Positions 9,119 through 18,954 of a stretch of 64,000 nucleotides of DNA are shown piece after piece. The stretch is from Caulobacteraceae bacterium. GTDB taxonomy: Bacteria > Pseudomonadota > Alphaproteobacteria > Caulobacterales > Caulobacteraceae. Within the stretch, counting starts at the first letter, position 1. Every line of letters starts with the position of its first letter. The stretch lies in assembly GCA_019748055.1 (NCBI GenBank), contig JAIEQC010000015.1:82158-146157 (forward strand), in the 5' to 3' direction. The notes beneath the pieces are model-generated. The model did no database searches. It was given only the letters and a program-made list of their open reading frames with translations, and was not told the origin of the DNA. The position numbers and the translations under genes were made by a program.

Positions 9119-9841
9119 ATGAATCCGCTGGTCCTGATCCCCGCCCGCATGGCCGCCACCCGCCTGCCGGGCAAGCCTCTGGCCGACATCGGCGGCAAGC
9201 CGATGATCGTCCGGGCCTGGGAACGCGCCATGGCCTCCGGGCTGCCCGTCGCCGTCGCCGCGGGCGATCCGGAGATCGTCGATGCCATCGTCGACGCCGG
9301 CGGCGCGGCGGTTCTGACCGATCCGGACCTGCCGTCGGGATCCGACCGCATCCGCGCGGCGCTCGACGCGCTGGACCCGGAGCGGCGCCATGACGCGGTG
9401 ATCAATCTGCAGGGCGACATGCCGTTCGCCGATCCCGGCCTGTCCACCGCGTGCGCGGCCCTGCTGCACGGCCAGCCGGGCTGCGACGTGGCCACCTTGG
9501 TCGCTCCGGAAGCCGATCTTTCGGACCGGTCGAACCCCGACGTGGTCAAGGCCGTTCTGGCGATGGAGCCGGGCGAGCGGCACGGCCGCGCCCTCTACTT
9601 CACCCGTTCGACCCTGTACGGGGACGGGCCGGTCTGGCGACACGTCGGAATCTACGGCTATCGGCGAGAGGCGCTCGAACGTTTCTGCGCAGCGCCGCCC
9701 TCGCCGCTGGAGCGCCGCGAGAAGCTGGAGCAGCTGCGGGCGCTGGAGATGGGCCTGTCGATCTGGGCCGCCGTCATCGACGCGCCGCCGCTGTCGATCG
9801 ACAACCCGTCGGATCTTGAAGCGGCGCGCGCTCAGGTCTGA
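9119..9841 (+). CDS. kdsB: 3-deoxy-manno-octulosonate cytidylyltransferase
   Basis: Activates Kdo as CMP-Kdo for the lipopolysaccharide inner core. The 240-residue protein carries the CTP-binding start PARMAATRLPGKPLADIGGKPMI, then SGSDRI and NLQGDMPF with the metal-binding Asp, and the later HVGIYGYRREAL motif. The ATG at 9119 has a GGGGGA upstream and begins at the conserved N terminus (MNPLVLIPAR). The length is slightly under the usual 245-255. It is transcribed divergently from the cytochrome gene with about 150 bp between them. Confidence 0.95.
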   Translation: MNPLVLIPARMAATRLPGKPLADIGGKPMIVRAWERAMASGLPVAVAAGDPEIVDAIVDAGGAAVLTDPDLPSGSDRIRAALDALDPERRHDAVINLQGDMPFADPGLSTACAALLHGQPGCDVATLVAPEADLSDRSNPDVVKAVLAMEPGERHGRALYFTRSTLYGDGPVWRHVGIYGYRREALERFCAAPPSPLERREKLEQLRALEMGLSIWAAVIDAPPLSIDNPSDLEAARAQV

Positions 9842-9921
9842 AGGTCGGTCCGTCAGGAGCCGTCATTTGCGCCGGCCGTCGCACGGGCGCATGAATGGGA
9901 CCTCATTTCGGGAGGGAACCC

Positions 9922-10356
9922 ATGAAACGCCTCATCGCCGCCTCCGTCGCCGCCTTCGCCCTGATGGGCACGGCCGGCGCCGCTTCCGCCCAGGACGCCA
10001 CCGGCGCAGCTCTGGTCGACTACATCTTCGGTCAGCTAGAATCGGAGTTCGGCATCTCTGCGGCCAGCCGCGCCACCGGCCGGCTGGCTGAGGGCGGCTC
10101 GACCACCGGGACCTTCAATGTGGCGTCCGGAGCGAACTACATCGTGATCGGCGCCTGCGACGAGGGCTGTTCGGACCTGGACCTGGTCGTCCGCGATTCG
10201 TCCGGCAATGAAGTCGGTTCGGACTATGAGCCGGACGACGCGCCGATGGTGGTCATTCCGGCCGGTCAGGGCGGCCGCTACACCTTCGAGGTGCAGATGG
10301 CGACCTGCTCGTCGAATTGCCACTTCGGCGTCCGTTCCTACAACGCGGGCAACTGA
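9922..10356 (+). CDS. Secreted protein of unknown function
   Basis: Protein of 144 residues with a signal peptide (about 1-23, ASA before QDA) and a GGGAGG ribosome site before the ATG at 9922. The mature part has four cysteines in two close pairs, in GACDEGCSDLD and in ATCSSNCHFG, likely forming two small disulfide loops. Between them lies a short beta-sandwich-like stretch (DLVVRDSSGNEV, YTFEVQMA) reminiscent of bacterial pre-peptidase C-terminal-like domains. That resemblance is weak. It converges with nudC, 6 bp apart. Confidence 0.8.
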   Translation: MKRLIAASVAAFALMGTAGAASAQDATGAALVDYIFGQLESEFGISAASRATGRLAEGGSTTGTFNVASGANYIVIGACDEGCSDLDLVVRDSSGNEVGSDYEPDDAPMVVIPAGQGGRYTFEVQMATCSSNCHFGVRSYNAGN

Positions 10357-10362
10357 GCCGCC

Positions 10363-11244
10363 TCAGGGATCAACGCCGTCCACCCACGCCTGGATCAGCG
10401 TCCGGGCGATGGCGACGGGCGGCGGGGCGATCACCGTCGGATGGCGGCCGGCCAGGGCGTCGGCCGCCTCCTGACGCGTCAACCAGGCGCTCTCGGCCAG
10501 TTCGCTGGGATCCAGCGTCACGGCGTCGCTTTCGACGGCGCAGACCAGGCCGATCATCAGCTGCGACGGGAACGGCCACGGTTGACTGGAGTGGTGGCGG
10601 ACCCGCGTGACCCTCAGCCCTGCCTCCTCGAACAGTTCGCGGGCGCAGGCCTCCTCGATCGTCTCGCCGGGCTCGATGAAGCCCGCCGGAGCCGACATCC
10701 GGCCGGGAGGCCACGCCGGGCCGCGCGCGACGAAGCACCGGTCCCGGAACACCGGCAGCATGATGCAGACCGGGTCCACGCGCGGGAAATGCTCGGCGCC
10801 GCAGCTGGGGCAGGCGCGCCGCCAGCCGCCGCCGGTCGCCAACGCCTCCGTGCCGCAGTTGGGGCAGAACCGGTTCCGCCGCCGCCAGTCGAACAGGCTC
10901 TTGGCCGCCCCCGCCATGGCCGCGTCGGCCGGCGACATCGCCATCGCCGCCTCGCGCAGGGGCATGCCGCCGTCGGCGACCTCCACCGCGAAGACCGGCG
11001 CGCCCTTCCAAAGCCCGAGGAAGATTTCCTCGCCCAGCGCGCTGGCACGGGCCTTCGTCAGGGGAGCCCAGGCCAGCCTCGGCCCGTCGGACCCTTCCTC
11101 CGTCACAGGGCCCGCGGCGTCGCAGCGCATCGCCAGAGCCTCAGGGTGCTTTGCCATCTCGGCGATGAAGGCCGGGTCGTTCCTGCGGTCCCCCGCGCGG
11201 TCCAGCGGATTGCCGGCGAAGATGTTGGACGGCGCGTCGCTCAT
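10363..11244 (-). CDS. nudC: NAD(+)/NADH pyrophosphatase (Nudix)
   Basis: Hydrolyses NADH and can remove NAD caps from RNA, releasing NMN(H) and AMP. The 293-residue protein has the NudC arrangement: a divergent N-terminal domain, a four-cysteine zinc ribbon (CPNCGTEA and CPSCGAEHFPR), the Nudix box (GFIEPGETIEEAC followed by RELFEEAG) and the SQPWPFPSQLM motif that sets NADH specificity. The ATG at 11244 opens MSDAPSNIF; the longer frame from 11391 would run into the SRP RNA gene and is rejected. Confidence 0.95.
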   Translation of the reverse strand: MSDAPSNIFAGNPLDRAGDRRNDPAFIAEMAKHPEALAMRCDAAGPVTEEGSDGPRLAWAPLTKARASALGEEIFLGLWKGAPVFAVEVADGGMPLREAAMAMSPADAAMAGAAKSLFDWRRRNRFCPNCGTEALATGGGWRRACPSCGAEHFPRVDPVCIMLPVFRDRCFVARGPAWPPGRMSAPAGFIEPGETIEEACARELFEEAGLRVTRVRHHSSQPWPFPSQLMIGLVCAVESDAVTLDPSELAESAWLTRQEAADALAGRHPTVIAPPPVAIARTLIQAWVDGVDP

Positions 11245-11297
11245 GCCGCCTGAATAGCGCGGCCCCGCTTGCGTCCGCGACCGCGAAATCGCATATG

Positions 11298-11394
11298 TCT
11301 CCCCGGAGATCGCGGGCGAAGGCTTCGCCAACCTGGTCAGGGCCGGAAGGCAGCAGCCACAACGAATTCCCCTTCGGGTCGCGGTCTCCACCTT
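11298..11394 (+). ncRNA. ffs: Signal recognition particle RNA (small, 4.5S type)
   Basis: The near-invariant Ffh-binding core is present: GGTCAGG (11335-11341), then CCGGAAGG and CAGCAGCC. The flanks pair into the expected rod: GGAGATCGCG at 11305-11314 pairs with CGCGGTCTCC at 11380-11389, followed by GAAGG/CCTTC. At about 95 nt the RNA fits the bacterial short form that, with Ffh, targets nascent membrane proteins. Ends are approximate. It lies divergently from nudC and within about 55 bp of that gene's start. Confidence 0.92.
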
Positions 11395-11412
11395 CCCCGC
11401 ATTGCTGGTCGC

Positions 11413-11431
11413 CCTGGCGCTCGACGCCAGG
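11413..11431 (+). terminator. Hairpin downstream of the SRP RNA
   Basis: Perfect 7-bp stem CCTGGCG / CGCCAGG around a 5-nt loop, starting about 20 bp after the SRP RNA. Only a weak T-rich stretch (GTCTCGTTGCTTG) follows, so it is a possible but not canonical intrinsic terminator for ffs. Confidence 0.45.
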
Positions 11432-11469
11432 CGTCTCGTTGCTTGAGGGCGAGAGGAAACGCCCGAGCG

Positions 11470-12255
11470 TCACACCACCGCGCGCTTCAGCGAGACCAGC
11501 GCCTGATCCGTCAGGGCGGCGTCGCCGACCGCCAGGATTCGGCCGTCCGTCCCCGGCGCCTCGCCCAGCCAGTCGGTGACGCGGCCGCCGGCGGCCTCGA
11601 TCAACGGAACCAGTGCGGTCCAGTCCCAGACCTTGAGCCCGGTCTCCGCCACCAAGTCCAGGTGCCCCGCCGCCAGCATGGCGTAGGCATAGGCGTCGCA
11701 GCCCAGTCGGGCCAGCTTGGCTGCCGCCCGCACCTGACGCCATGCGCCCAGTTCCGCGCCGGTGAAAATGTCCGGGTCGGTGGTGGCGATCACCGCGTCG
11801 TTCAGGCTCAGACAGGCGCGCACGGCCAGCGGCGTCTCGGCGTCGCCCTTCAGCAGTCGCGCCCCCGAGGGCCCCCCGACGAAAATCTCTTCCAGATAGG
11901 GCTGGGCCACCACGCCGACGGTCGGCCGTCCGGCGACGCGCAGGCCGATCAGGCAGGTCCACAGGGGCAGGCCGGCGACGAAGGCGCGCGTGCCGTCCAC
12001 GGGGTCCAGCACCCAGACGTGCTCGGCGTCCGGCCGGTCCTCGCCGTACTCCTCGCCCACCACGCCGTGGTCGGGAAAGCGCTCGGCGATCAGGCGCCGC
12101 ATCGCGGCCTCGGCGTCGCGGTCGGCCCGGGTGACGGGATCGCAGTCGCCGCCCGCGTTCTTGTCGTCGAACCCCACGCCGGTGCGGAAAAGCGGCAGGC
12201 TGGCGGCGCCGGCGGCGCGGGCCAGGTCGACGGCGAAGGCTTCGAGCTCGGTCAT
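11470..12255 (-). CDS. hisN: Histidinol-phosphatase, inositol monophosphatase family
   Basis: Mg-dependent phosphatase of 261 residues, probably converting histidinol phosphate to histidinol in histidine synthesis. Metal-site motifs of the family are GEEYGEDRP and VLDPVDGTRAF, with the C-terminal WDWTALVPLIEAAGG. The form DPVDGTRAFVAGLPLW with VAQPYLEE is typical of HisN rather than of SuhB. The ATG at 12255 is chosen; the longer frame adds 12 residues. A more general inositol-phosphatase role cannot be excluded. Confidence 0.88.
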   Translation of the reverse strand: MTELEAFAVDLARAAGAASLPLFRTGVGFDDKNAGGDCDPVTRADRDAEAAMRRLIAERFPDHGVVGEEYGEDRPDAEHVWVLDPVDGTRAFVAGLPLWTCLIGLRVAGRPTVGVVAQPYLEEIFVGGPSGARLLKGDAETPLAVRACLSLNDAVIATTDPDIFTGAELGAWRQVRAAAKLARLGCDAYAYAMLAAGHLDLVAETGLKVWDWTALVPLIEAAGGRVTDWLGEAPGTDGRILAVGDAALTDQALVSLKRAVV

Positions 12256-12300
12256 GGGCGGGGGCATACAGACGCCGCCCCGCGCCGTCACGACCTCAAA

Positions 12301-12684
12301 TCAGGCGGCGTCGCCCTCGACGTGCAGCGACTTGGCCAGGTCCAGCAGGCGCCGACGGGGCTTCTCGTCGAGCTGATAGTAGGCCTGGATCAGATCCAGC
12401 GTCTCCTTGCGGCTGTACATCTCGCCGCCATGGTTGGTCTGGACGGCCTCGCGGCGCTCCAGCGCCTCGCTCAGGCCGTCGTAGAAATAGCTGACCGGCG
12501 CTTCCAGAGCCTCGGACAACTGCCACAGGCGGGCGGCCGAGATGCGGTTTGCGCCGCATTCATACTTCTGGATCTGCTGAAAGCGGATTCCGACCTGGGC
12601 TGCCAGCTGCTGCTGGGTCAGGCCCAGCAGGCGGCGGCGGCGACGCAGGCGGCGGCCGAGGTGAAGGTCGATGTCGGTGGCCAT
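12301..12684 (-). CDS. XRE-family transcriptional regulator
   Basis: DNA-binding protein of 127 residues. An N-terminal Cro/CI helix-turn-helix (about 10-65) contains LTQQQLAAQVGIRFQQIQKY followed by CGANRISAARLWQLSEAL, the standard XRE recognition region. A C-terminal helical tail with YYQLDEKPRRRLLDLAKSL may dimerise or bind a partner. This compact form is common and conserved in Caulobacterales and Rhizobiales. The ATG at 12684 is preferred because the longer frame lacks similarity. Its target is unknown. Confidence 0.9.
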   Translation of the reverse strand: MATDIDLHLGRRLRRRRRLLGLTQQQLAAQVGIRFQQIQKYECGANRISAARLWQLSEALEAPVSYFYDGLSEALERREAVQTNHGGEMYSRKETLDLIQAYYQLDEKPRRRLLDLAKSLHVEGDAA

Positions 12685-12893
12685 GGCCCCTTGTTCCCCT
12701 GATTGCGGACCGTCCCGAAACGGCACGGCTCGCCCCTCACGCGGCAAGGGACATGCCGACGTCGCATGACGGGGGAGTGACGGCGTTCGCCGAACGCCCG
12801 GCAGTCAAGCTTGGGTTTTCGGTGCAGAGGCAACCCCTCGCGCCGGCGCGCATTGTAGCGGCACAGATCAACTGTGCTGGAAGGACTGTTCCC

Positions 12894-13142
12894 ATGGGTA
12901 TTCTCGCTTGGATCGTGATCGGCATCGCCGCCGGCTGGCTGGCCGAACAGGTCATGGGCCGCAACCACGGTCTGCTGACCAACCTCATCGTCGGCGTCGT
13001 CGGCGCCTTCCTCGGCGGCTTCCTCGGCAGCACGCTGTTCGGGATCGGCCTCTCGGGCTTCAGCTGGCAGTCGCTGATCGTCGCCTTCGTCGGCGCCTGC
13101 ATCCTGCTGTTCCTGCTGGGCCTGGTGAAGCGCCGGGCCTGA
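12894..13142 (+). CDS. GlsB/YeaQ/YmgE family membrane protein
   Basis: Small inner-membrane protein of 82 residues with three hydrophobic segments (about 3-17, 27-48 and 58-77) rich in glycine. The pattern GILAWIVIGIAAGWLAE, GRNHGLLTNLIVGVVGAFLGGFL is the transglycosylase-associated/YeaQ family signature. These proteins are generally stress-induced and their biochemical role is unknown. A GGAAGGA lies upstream of the ATG and a strong terminator follows, so this is a single-gene transcript. Confidence 0.9.
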   Translation: MGILAWIVIGIAAGWLAEQVMGRNHGLLTNLIVGVVGAFLGGFLGSTLFGIGLSGFSWQSLIVAFVGACILLFLLGLVKRRA

Positions 13143-13163
13143 TCGCCGGATCAGCTGAATGGA

Positions 13164-13200
13164 GAAGGGCGGCCCCCGCAAGGAGGCCGCCCTTCTTCTT
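13164..13200 (+). terminator. Intrinsic terminator after the YeaQ-family gene
   Basis: Perfect 11-bp stem GAAGGGCGGCC (13164-13174) / GGCCGCCCTTC (13185-13195) followed by TTCTTTGG, 22 bp after the stop codon. It fits a Rho-independent terminator on the plus strand. Confidence 0.85.
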
Positions 13201-13251
13201 TGGTCCAGGGCGCAAGAGGCGGGACCGGGGCGGTCCCGCCTCAGGCCTTCC

Positions 13252-13779
13252 TCAGTCCATGGACTCGACGGGCCGCTGACGCTCGACGCGGCGGCGATCC
13301 CACCGGCTGACCATCACCGAGCCGGAGGCGTCGGCCTGAACGTCCGCCGAGGCCGCCGGGACCGCACGCACCACGCCGTCGGCGGTGCGCACCAGCACGG
13401 TCTGCACATAGCCGCGCGCGTTGCGCGTCGTGCCGACCACCGAGCCGATCACGTCGCCGTCGCGGGCCCGCACCTGGGTGCCGACGGCCACGTCGGTCTG
13501 GGTCGAGACGCGGCTGGGCCGGGCCGAGACCGTCGTGCCGCCGCGGGCGTCCACGCCGACGTCGGCCCCGGGCAGGGCGTCGCGGGTGGAGCGGATCGTG
13601 TCGCGGCCGAGCTGACGGCCCTCGCGGACCGTTTCGCTCACCCCCAGATCGGGGCGCGAGACGCCGACGCCGACGTTGCCGGTCGCGTTGCCGCCGACGC
13701 CGCCGCCCAGAACCTGGGCCGCCGCCGGCGCCGTCGACACGGCCAGGGCCGCGCCGGTCAGAAGCAGAAGTTTACGCAT
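13252..13779 (-). CDS. Secreted protein of unknown function, PRC-barrel-like C-terminus
   Basis: Protein of 175 residues with a signal peptide (about 1-21, AAA before QVL). A glycine/valine-rich segment follows, then a charged helix (REGRQLGRDTIRSTRDALP). The C-terminal part (about 95-150) reads VGTQVRARDGDVIGSVVG and VLVRTADGVVRAVPAAS, the rhythm of a PRC-barrel-like small beta domain also seen in other Caulobacteraceae envelope proteins. Function is unknown. The ATG at 13779 starts MRKLLLL, a proper signal peptide. Confidence 0.82.
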   Translation of the reverse strand: MRKLLLLTGAALAVSTAPAAAQVLGGGVGGNATGNVGVGVSRPDLGVSETVREGRQLGRDTIRSTRDALPGADVGVDARGGTTVSARPSRVSTQTDVAVGTQVRARDGDVIGSVVGTTRNARGYVQTVLVRTADGVVRAVPAASADVQADASGSVMVSRWDRRRVERQRPVESMD

Positions 13780-13869
13780 GGGAGATCTCCCCACTTACGC
13801 CGGCCAGGGACGCGGCCGGCGCAGCGTTAACGTCGCCGGGTCGGCCCCGTTTCAGCTTGGCGGGAAGGA

Positions 13870-15702
<1,833 letters not shown>

Positions 15703-15840
15703 TCGGGTAACGGGGAGGGGCGGCCGGAAGATCGGGCCGCGAGGTTTCGTGCGACGGTGCGGGGAGGCGCGCGCCTCTTACAGAACAACCCGCCGAAACG
15801 CCAGCGTGACGCCGCCGGAGGAATCGGCTTGAACGGCGGC

Positions 15841-16422
15841 ATGGACGCGGACAGGACCCTGAAAGATCGGCTGATCGCGGCGGTGCGGGAAGATCCAGAC
15901 CTGATGGCGGTGCTGCGCACGGCCGCCGGCCTGCGTCTGAACGACTGGCTGATCTTCTCCGGCAGCGTCTATCAGTGCGTCTGGAACGCGGTCACGGGGC
16001 GACCGGCCGGACACGGAATCAAGGACTTCGACCTCGGTTATTTCGACGACGACGTCAGCTGGGACGCCGAGGACGCGGTCATCCGCCGGGTCGCCGCGGC
16101 CTTCGACGAGCCGCTGCGCAGCCGGGTCGAGGTGCGGAACCAGCGCCGCGTGTCGGAGTGGTTTCCCGCCAAGTTCGGCGAGCCGTACCCGCCGGTGGCG
16201 AGCACTGCCGAGGCGCTGGAGCGGTTCGTGGCGCCCGCGTTCGCCGTTGGGGTGCGGATGGAGACGGACGGCCGGATCGACGTCGTCGCGCCGTTCGGGC
16301 TGGAGGACGTCTTCGCCCTGATAGTGCGCCCGAATCCGAACAGGCCCCTCGCCAGGGACTGGGACCGCGTGATCGCTGGCCTGCGTGCCCGCTGGCCCGA
16401 AGTGAGAGTGGAGACCGCCTGA
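15841..16422 (+). CDS. Nucleotidyltransferase family protein (NTP_transf_6 type)
   Basis: Protein of 193 residues resembling the uncharacterised NTP_transf_6 family. It contains FSGSVYQCVWN and KDFDLGYFDDDVSWDAED, whose GS and DxD-like acidic residues match a nucleotidyltransferase fold, and a C-terminal NPNRPLARDWDRVIAGLRARWP. Substrate and product are unknown. The ATG at 15841 is used; a much longer frame from 15118 runs antisense to typA and is rejected. Its stop overlaps the next gene start as TGATG, so it is cotranscribed with the PhzF gene. Confidence 0.85.
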   Translation: MDADRTLKDRLIAAVREDPDLMAVLRTAAGLRLNDWLIFSGSVYQCVWNAVTGRPAGHGIKDFDLGYFDDDVSWDAEDAVIRRVAAAFDEPLRSRVEVRNQRRVSEWFPAKFGEPYPPVASTAEALERFVAPAFAVGVRMETDGRIDVVAPFGLEDVFALIVRPNPNRPLARDWDRVIAGLRARWPEVRVETA

Positions 16423-17231
16423 TGCGCCAGTGGACCGTGGACGCCTTCGCCGCCGGACCCTTCCTCGGCAACCCGGCCTGTGTCGTCGAGCCGTTCGACG
16501 CCTGGCCCGACGACGGCTGGATGCAGGCGCTGGCGCGGGAGAACAATCAGGCCGAGACGGCCTTCCTGCGACGCACGGACGATCCCGCCCGCTTCGACCT
16601 GCGCTGGTTCACGCCGGGACAGGAAGTGGATCTGTGCGGCCACGCCACCCTGGGCGCGGCCCATTCCCTGTGGGCCGAGATGGGGTCGGCCGCGCCGGAC
16701 CTGGCGTTCGACACGCGGTCGGGGACGCTGTTCGTGCGGCGTCTGGGCGAACTCTACGAAATGGACTTCCCCGCCGACCTTCCGCGCCCGTGCGAGGCGC
16801 CGGCGGGTCCGACTGAAGCGCTGGGGGTGACGCCCGTGCAGGTTCTGGCCGGCCGCTATCTGCTGGTCGTCCTGCCCGACGCGGCCGCGGTCCACGCCGT
16901 GTCGCCCGACCTGAAGGCCTTGGCGACGATCCGGGGCGAGGCGGGGGAGGCGGGGCACGTCATCGTCTGCGCCCCCGCCGAGCCGACCGACGACGTGGAC
17001 GTGGTGGACCGGTTCTTCGCGCCCGGCTGCGGCGTGGACGAGGACCCGGCCACAGGGTCGGCCCACTGCATCTTGGCGCCGTTCTGGGCCGAACGACTGC
17101 GCCGACCGACCGTGCGCTTCCGGCAGGTCTTCCCCACGCGCGGCGGCGAGATCGAGACCGAGACGCGCGGCGACCGCGTGCTGCTGCGTGGCCGGGCCGT
17201 CACGACGATCGAGAGCCGGCTGAGGGTCTGA
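16422..17231 (+). CDS. PhzF family isomerase-like protein
   Basis: Protein of 269 residues with the diaminopimelate-epimerase-like PhzF fold. The N-terminal half begins with the typical VDAFAAGPFLGNPACVV, carries the acid catalyst region NNQAETAFL (Glu near residue 45) and GHATLGAAH. The second half has GCGVDEDPATGSAHCILAPFW. PhzF itself isomerises a phenazine precursor, but most members, including those in organisms without phenazine genes, have unknown substrates. No biosynthetic cluster is present here. Confidence 0.9.
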   Translation: MRQWTVDAFAAGPFLGNPACVVEPFDAWPDDGWMQALARENNQAETAFLRRTDDPARFDLRWFTPGQEVDLCGHATLGAAHSLWAEMGSAAPDLAFDTRSGTLFVRRLGELYEMDFPADLPRPCEAPAGPTEALGVTPVQVLAGRYLLVVLPDAAAVHAVSPDLKALATIRGEAGEAGHVIVCAPAEPTDDVDVVDRFFAPGCGVDEDPATGSAHCILAPFWAERLRRPTVRFRQVFPTRGGEIETETRGDRVLLRGRAVTTIESRLRV

Positions 17232-17280
17232 CGAAAGAAAGGGCGCGGACCCTTTCGGATCCGCGCCCTCATGCCTCCGG
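17232..17280 (-). terminator. Shared terminator between convergent genes
   Basis: 10-bp perfect stem AGGGCGCGGA (17240-17249) / TCCGCGCCCT (17260-17269). On the minus strand it is followed by TTTCTTTC, a good intrinsic terminator for the secreted-protein gene at 17307; on the plus strand it can stall transcripts leaving the PhzF gene. Confidence 0.8.
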
Positions 17281-17306
17281 ATTGGGTCGGAAGCCTTCGC
17301 GATCGC

Positions 17307-17726
17307 TTACCAGCGGCCGCGGCCATCGCGGCTCCGACGGTCACCGTCGCGGCGTTCCCAGCGGACGCGTTGCGACAGGCGGTCGAAGCGATGGTCCAGA
17401 TCGCGGACCTCCTGACGCGACAGGCCGTTGCGCGAATAATGGCGCTCCAGACGGACCAGGGCGTTCAGCTCGGCCCGCAGGCCGGAAGCCTCGCGGCGGG
17501 TCAGAGTGCCGTTGCGCAAACCCTGGTCGATCCGGCGGTCCAGGTTGGCGACGCGGCGGTGGATCGGCTGCCAGTTGCGGTCATAGTCATGACCGTAGCC
17601 GTAGCCATTGCCGTAACCGTAAGACGGCTGGGCGCCGACGTAGACGTTGGCGCGGATCTGGGCGGCGGCCGGGACCGCGACCGAAGCCGCGGCCAGGGCG
17701 AGGGCGGGGATCAGGATCTTCTTCAT
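17307..17726 (-). CDS. Secreted Arg-rich helical protein of unknown function
   Basis: Protein of 139 residues with a signal peptide (about 1-22, AAA before QIR). A short Gly/Tyr-rich linker (SYGYGNGYGYGHDYD, about 34-48) precedes a highly charged helical region (about 50-139), with regular hydrophobic spacing in VANLDRRIDQGLRNGTLTRREA and LDHRFDRLSQRV, suggesting a short coiled coil. Similar proteins are widespread in Sphingomonads and Caulobacterales without a known function. The ATG at 17726 begins MKKILIP; the longer frame extends into the divergent promoter region. Confidence 0.82.
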   Translation of the reverse strand: MKKILIPALALAAASVAVPAAAQIRANVYVGAQPSYGYGNGYGYGHDYDRNWQPIHRRVANLDRRIDQGLRNGTLTRREASGLRAELNALVRLERHYSRNGLSRQEVRDLDHRFDRLSQRVRWERRDGDRRSRDGRGRW

Positions 17727-17938
17727 GGTGCGGTCTCCTTCGAAACGCTCGCCGGTCCGGGAGGGAGCGACGTTGACCGCAGAAAAGCGCTTCGCGGCTG
17801 AGCCGAGCCTGAACGGCGCGGTTAAGGCGCGGTTCATGAACCTGACGCGCCCGCAATGGGAGCGCGCCGCTTCATTTAGACGTCTCACGCGCACGAGGAG
17901 AGCGGGCTTGGGAAAACGGTGAAATGACTCTAGACGGC

Positions 17939-17958
17939 CCGTTCAGACGCCGTTCAGA
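17939..17958 (+). promoter_or_regulatory. Candidate response-regulator direct repeat
   Basis: Two perfect copies of CCGTTCAGA start 11 bp apart (17939 and 17950), just upstream of the PepSY/two-component operon. Direct repeats with an 11-bp period are the usual layout of OmpR/PhoP-family sites, so this may be an autoregulatory site for the response regulator at 18274. Seen in sequence; the binding is inferred. Confidence 0.4.
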
Positions 17959-17980
17959 GCCCTGAAGGCACAAGGCCGAC

Positions 17981-18274
17981 ATGATCCGTTCGCTTCTCCT
18001 GACCGTCGCTGCCGCCGCCGCCCTGACCGGCGCTGCGGAGGCACGCGCGCTGCCCGCCGGGGCCGCCGCCGACGCCATTCAGGAACGGCGTCGCTTTATG
18101 GCCGTTCAGGATCCTCAGGCGGCCATCCGCAACGTCGAGCGCGGCCGACCCGGCCGCCGCGTCGGCGTCCGCAGCGAAGGGCCCAACATCGTGGTCGTCT
18201 GGGAATATCCCGGCGGCCGGATCGCCGAGATCGTGGTCGACGCCCGTACCGGGCGTATCCTGGGAGAGCGTTGA
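17981..18274 (+). CDS. Secreted PepSY-like domain protein
   Basis: Protein of 97 residues with a signal peptide (about 1-22, ending in EARA). The C-terminal half, with IVVVWEYPGGRIAEIVVDARTGRILGER, has the PepSY-domain finish (DARTGRIL). Such small periplasmic proteins often sit in front of PhoPQ-like two-component genes and are thought to modulate the sensor or a protease, though this is not established here. Its TGA overlaps the next ATG by one base, so coupling is tight. Confidence 0.85.
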   Translation: MIRSLLLTVAAAAALTGAAEARALPAGAAADAIQERRRFMAVQDPQAAIRNVERGRPGRRVGVRSEGPNIVVVWEYPGGRIAEIVVDARTGRILGER

Positions 18275-18954
18275 TGCGGGTTCTGCTGGTCGAGGACGAC
18301 GTCGATCTGTCGCGCCAGCTGAAGGGCGCGCTTTCCGACGCCGGCTATGCCGTCGATCATGCGCCCGACGGCGAGGAGGCGCATTTCCTCGGCGACACCG
18401 AACCCTATGACGTCATCGTGCTGGACCTGGGTCTGCCCAAGATCGACGGCGTGTCGGTGCTGGAACGCTGGCGGCGCGAGGGCAAGACGACGCCGGTGCT
18501 GATCCTGACGGCGCGCGGCGCCTGGTCGGACAAGGTGTCGGGTTTCGACGCCGGCGCCGACGACTATCTGACCAAGCCGTTCCACACCGAGGAGTTGCTG
18601 GCCCGTCTGCGCGCCCTTCTGCGCCGTTCGGCGGGCGTGGCGACGGCGGTTCTGACCTGCGGCGCCCTGAGGCTGGACCCGCGGGCGGCCCGCGCCAGCG
18701 TGGATGGCGAGCCTCTGCGCCTGACAAGTCTCGAGTACCGGCTGCTGCACTACCTGATGATGCACCAAGGTCGGGTGATCAGCCGCACCGAGTTGGTCGA
18801 GCACCTGTATGATCAGGACTTCGACCGCGATTCCAATACCATCGAAGTGTTCGTCGGCCGCCTGCGCAAGAAGATCGGCGCCGATCGCATCGAGACGGTG
18901 CGCGGGCTCGGCTATCGCCTCACGCCCCTGCCCGGCGAGGCGGACGCGGCGTGA
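18274..18954 (+). CDS. OmpR/PhoP-family response regulator
   Basis: Protein of 226 residues. The receiver domain (1-115) has the acidic pocket EDD near the N terminus, the phospho-acceptor aspartate in VLDLGLPKIDG (about residue 51) and the conserved lysine in TKPFH. A winged-helix DNA-binding domain (about 125-220) follows with LTSLEYRLLHYLM and VFVGRLRKKIG. The ATG at 18274 overlaps the preceding stop; a TTG three bases earlier is unnecessary. It pairs with the PhoQ-like kinase that follows through a GTGA overlap. Confidence 0.94.
   Translation: MRVLLVEDDVDLSRQLKGALSDAGYAVDHAPDGEEAHFLGDTEPYDVIVLDLGLPKIDGVSVLERWRREGKTTPVLILTARGAWSDKVSGFDAGADDYLTKPFHTEELLARLRALLRRSAGVATAVLTCGALRLDPRAARASVDGEPLRLTSLEYRLLHYLMMHQGRVISRTELVEHLYDQDFDRDSNTIEVFVGRLRKKIGADRIETVRGLGYRLTPLPGEADAA

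Noticed and set aside
10363..11391. Longer nudC start at 11391
   Set aside because: It would extend 49 residues through the SRP RNA gene, while the conserved N terminus begins at 11244.
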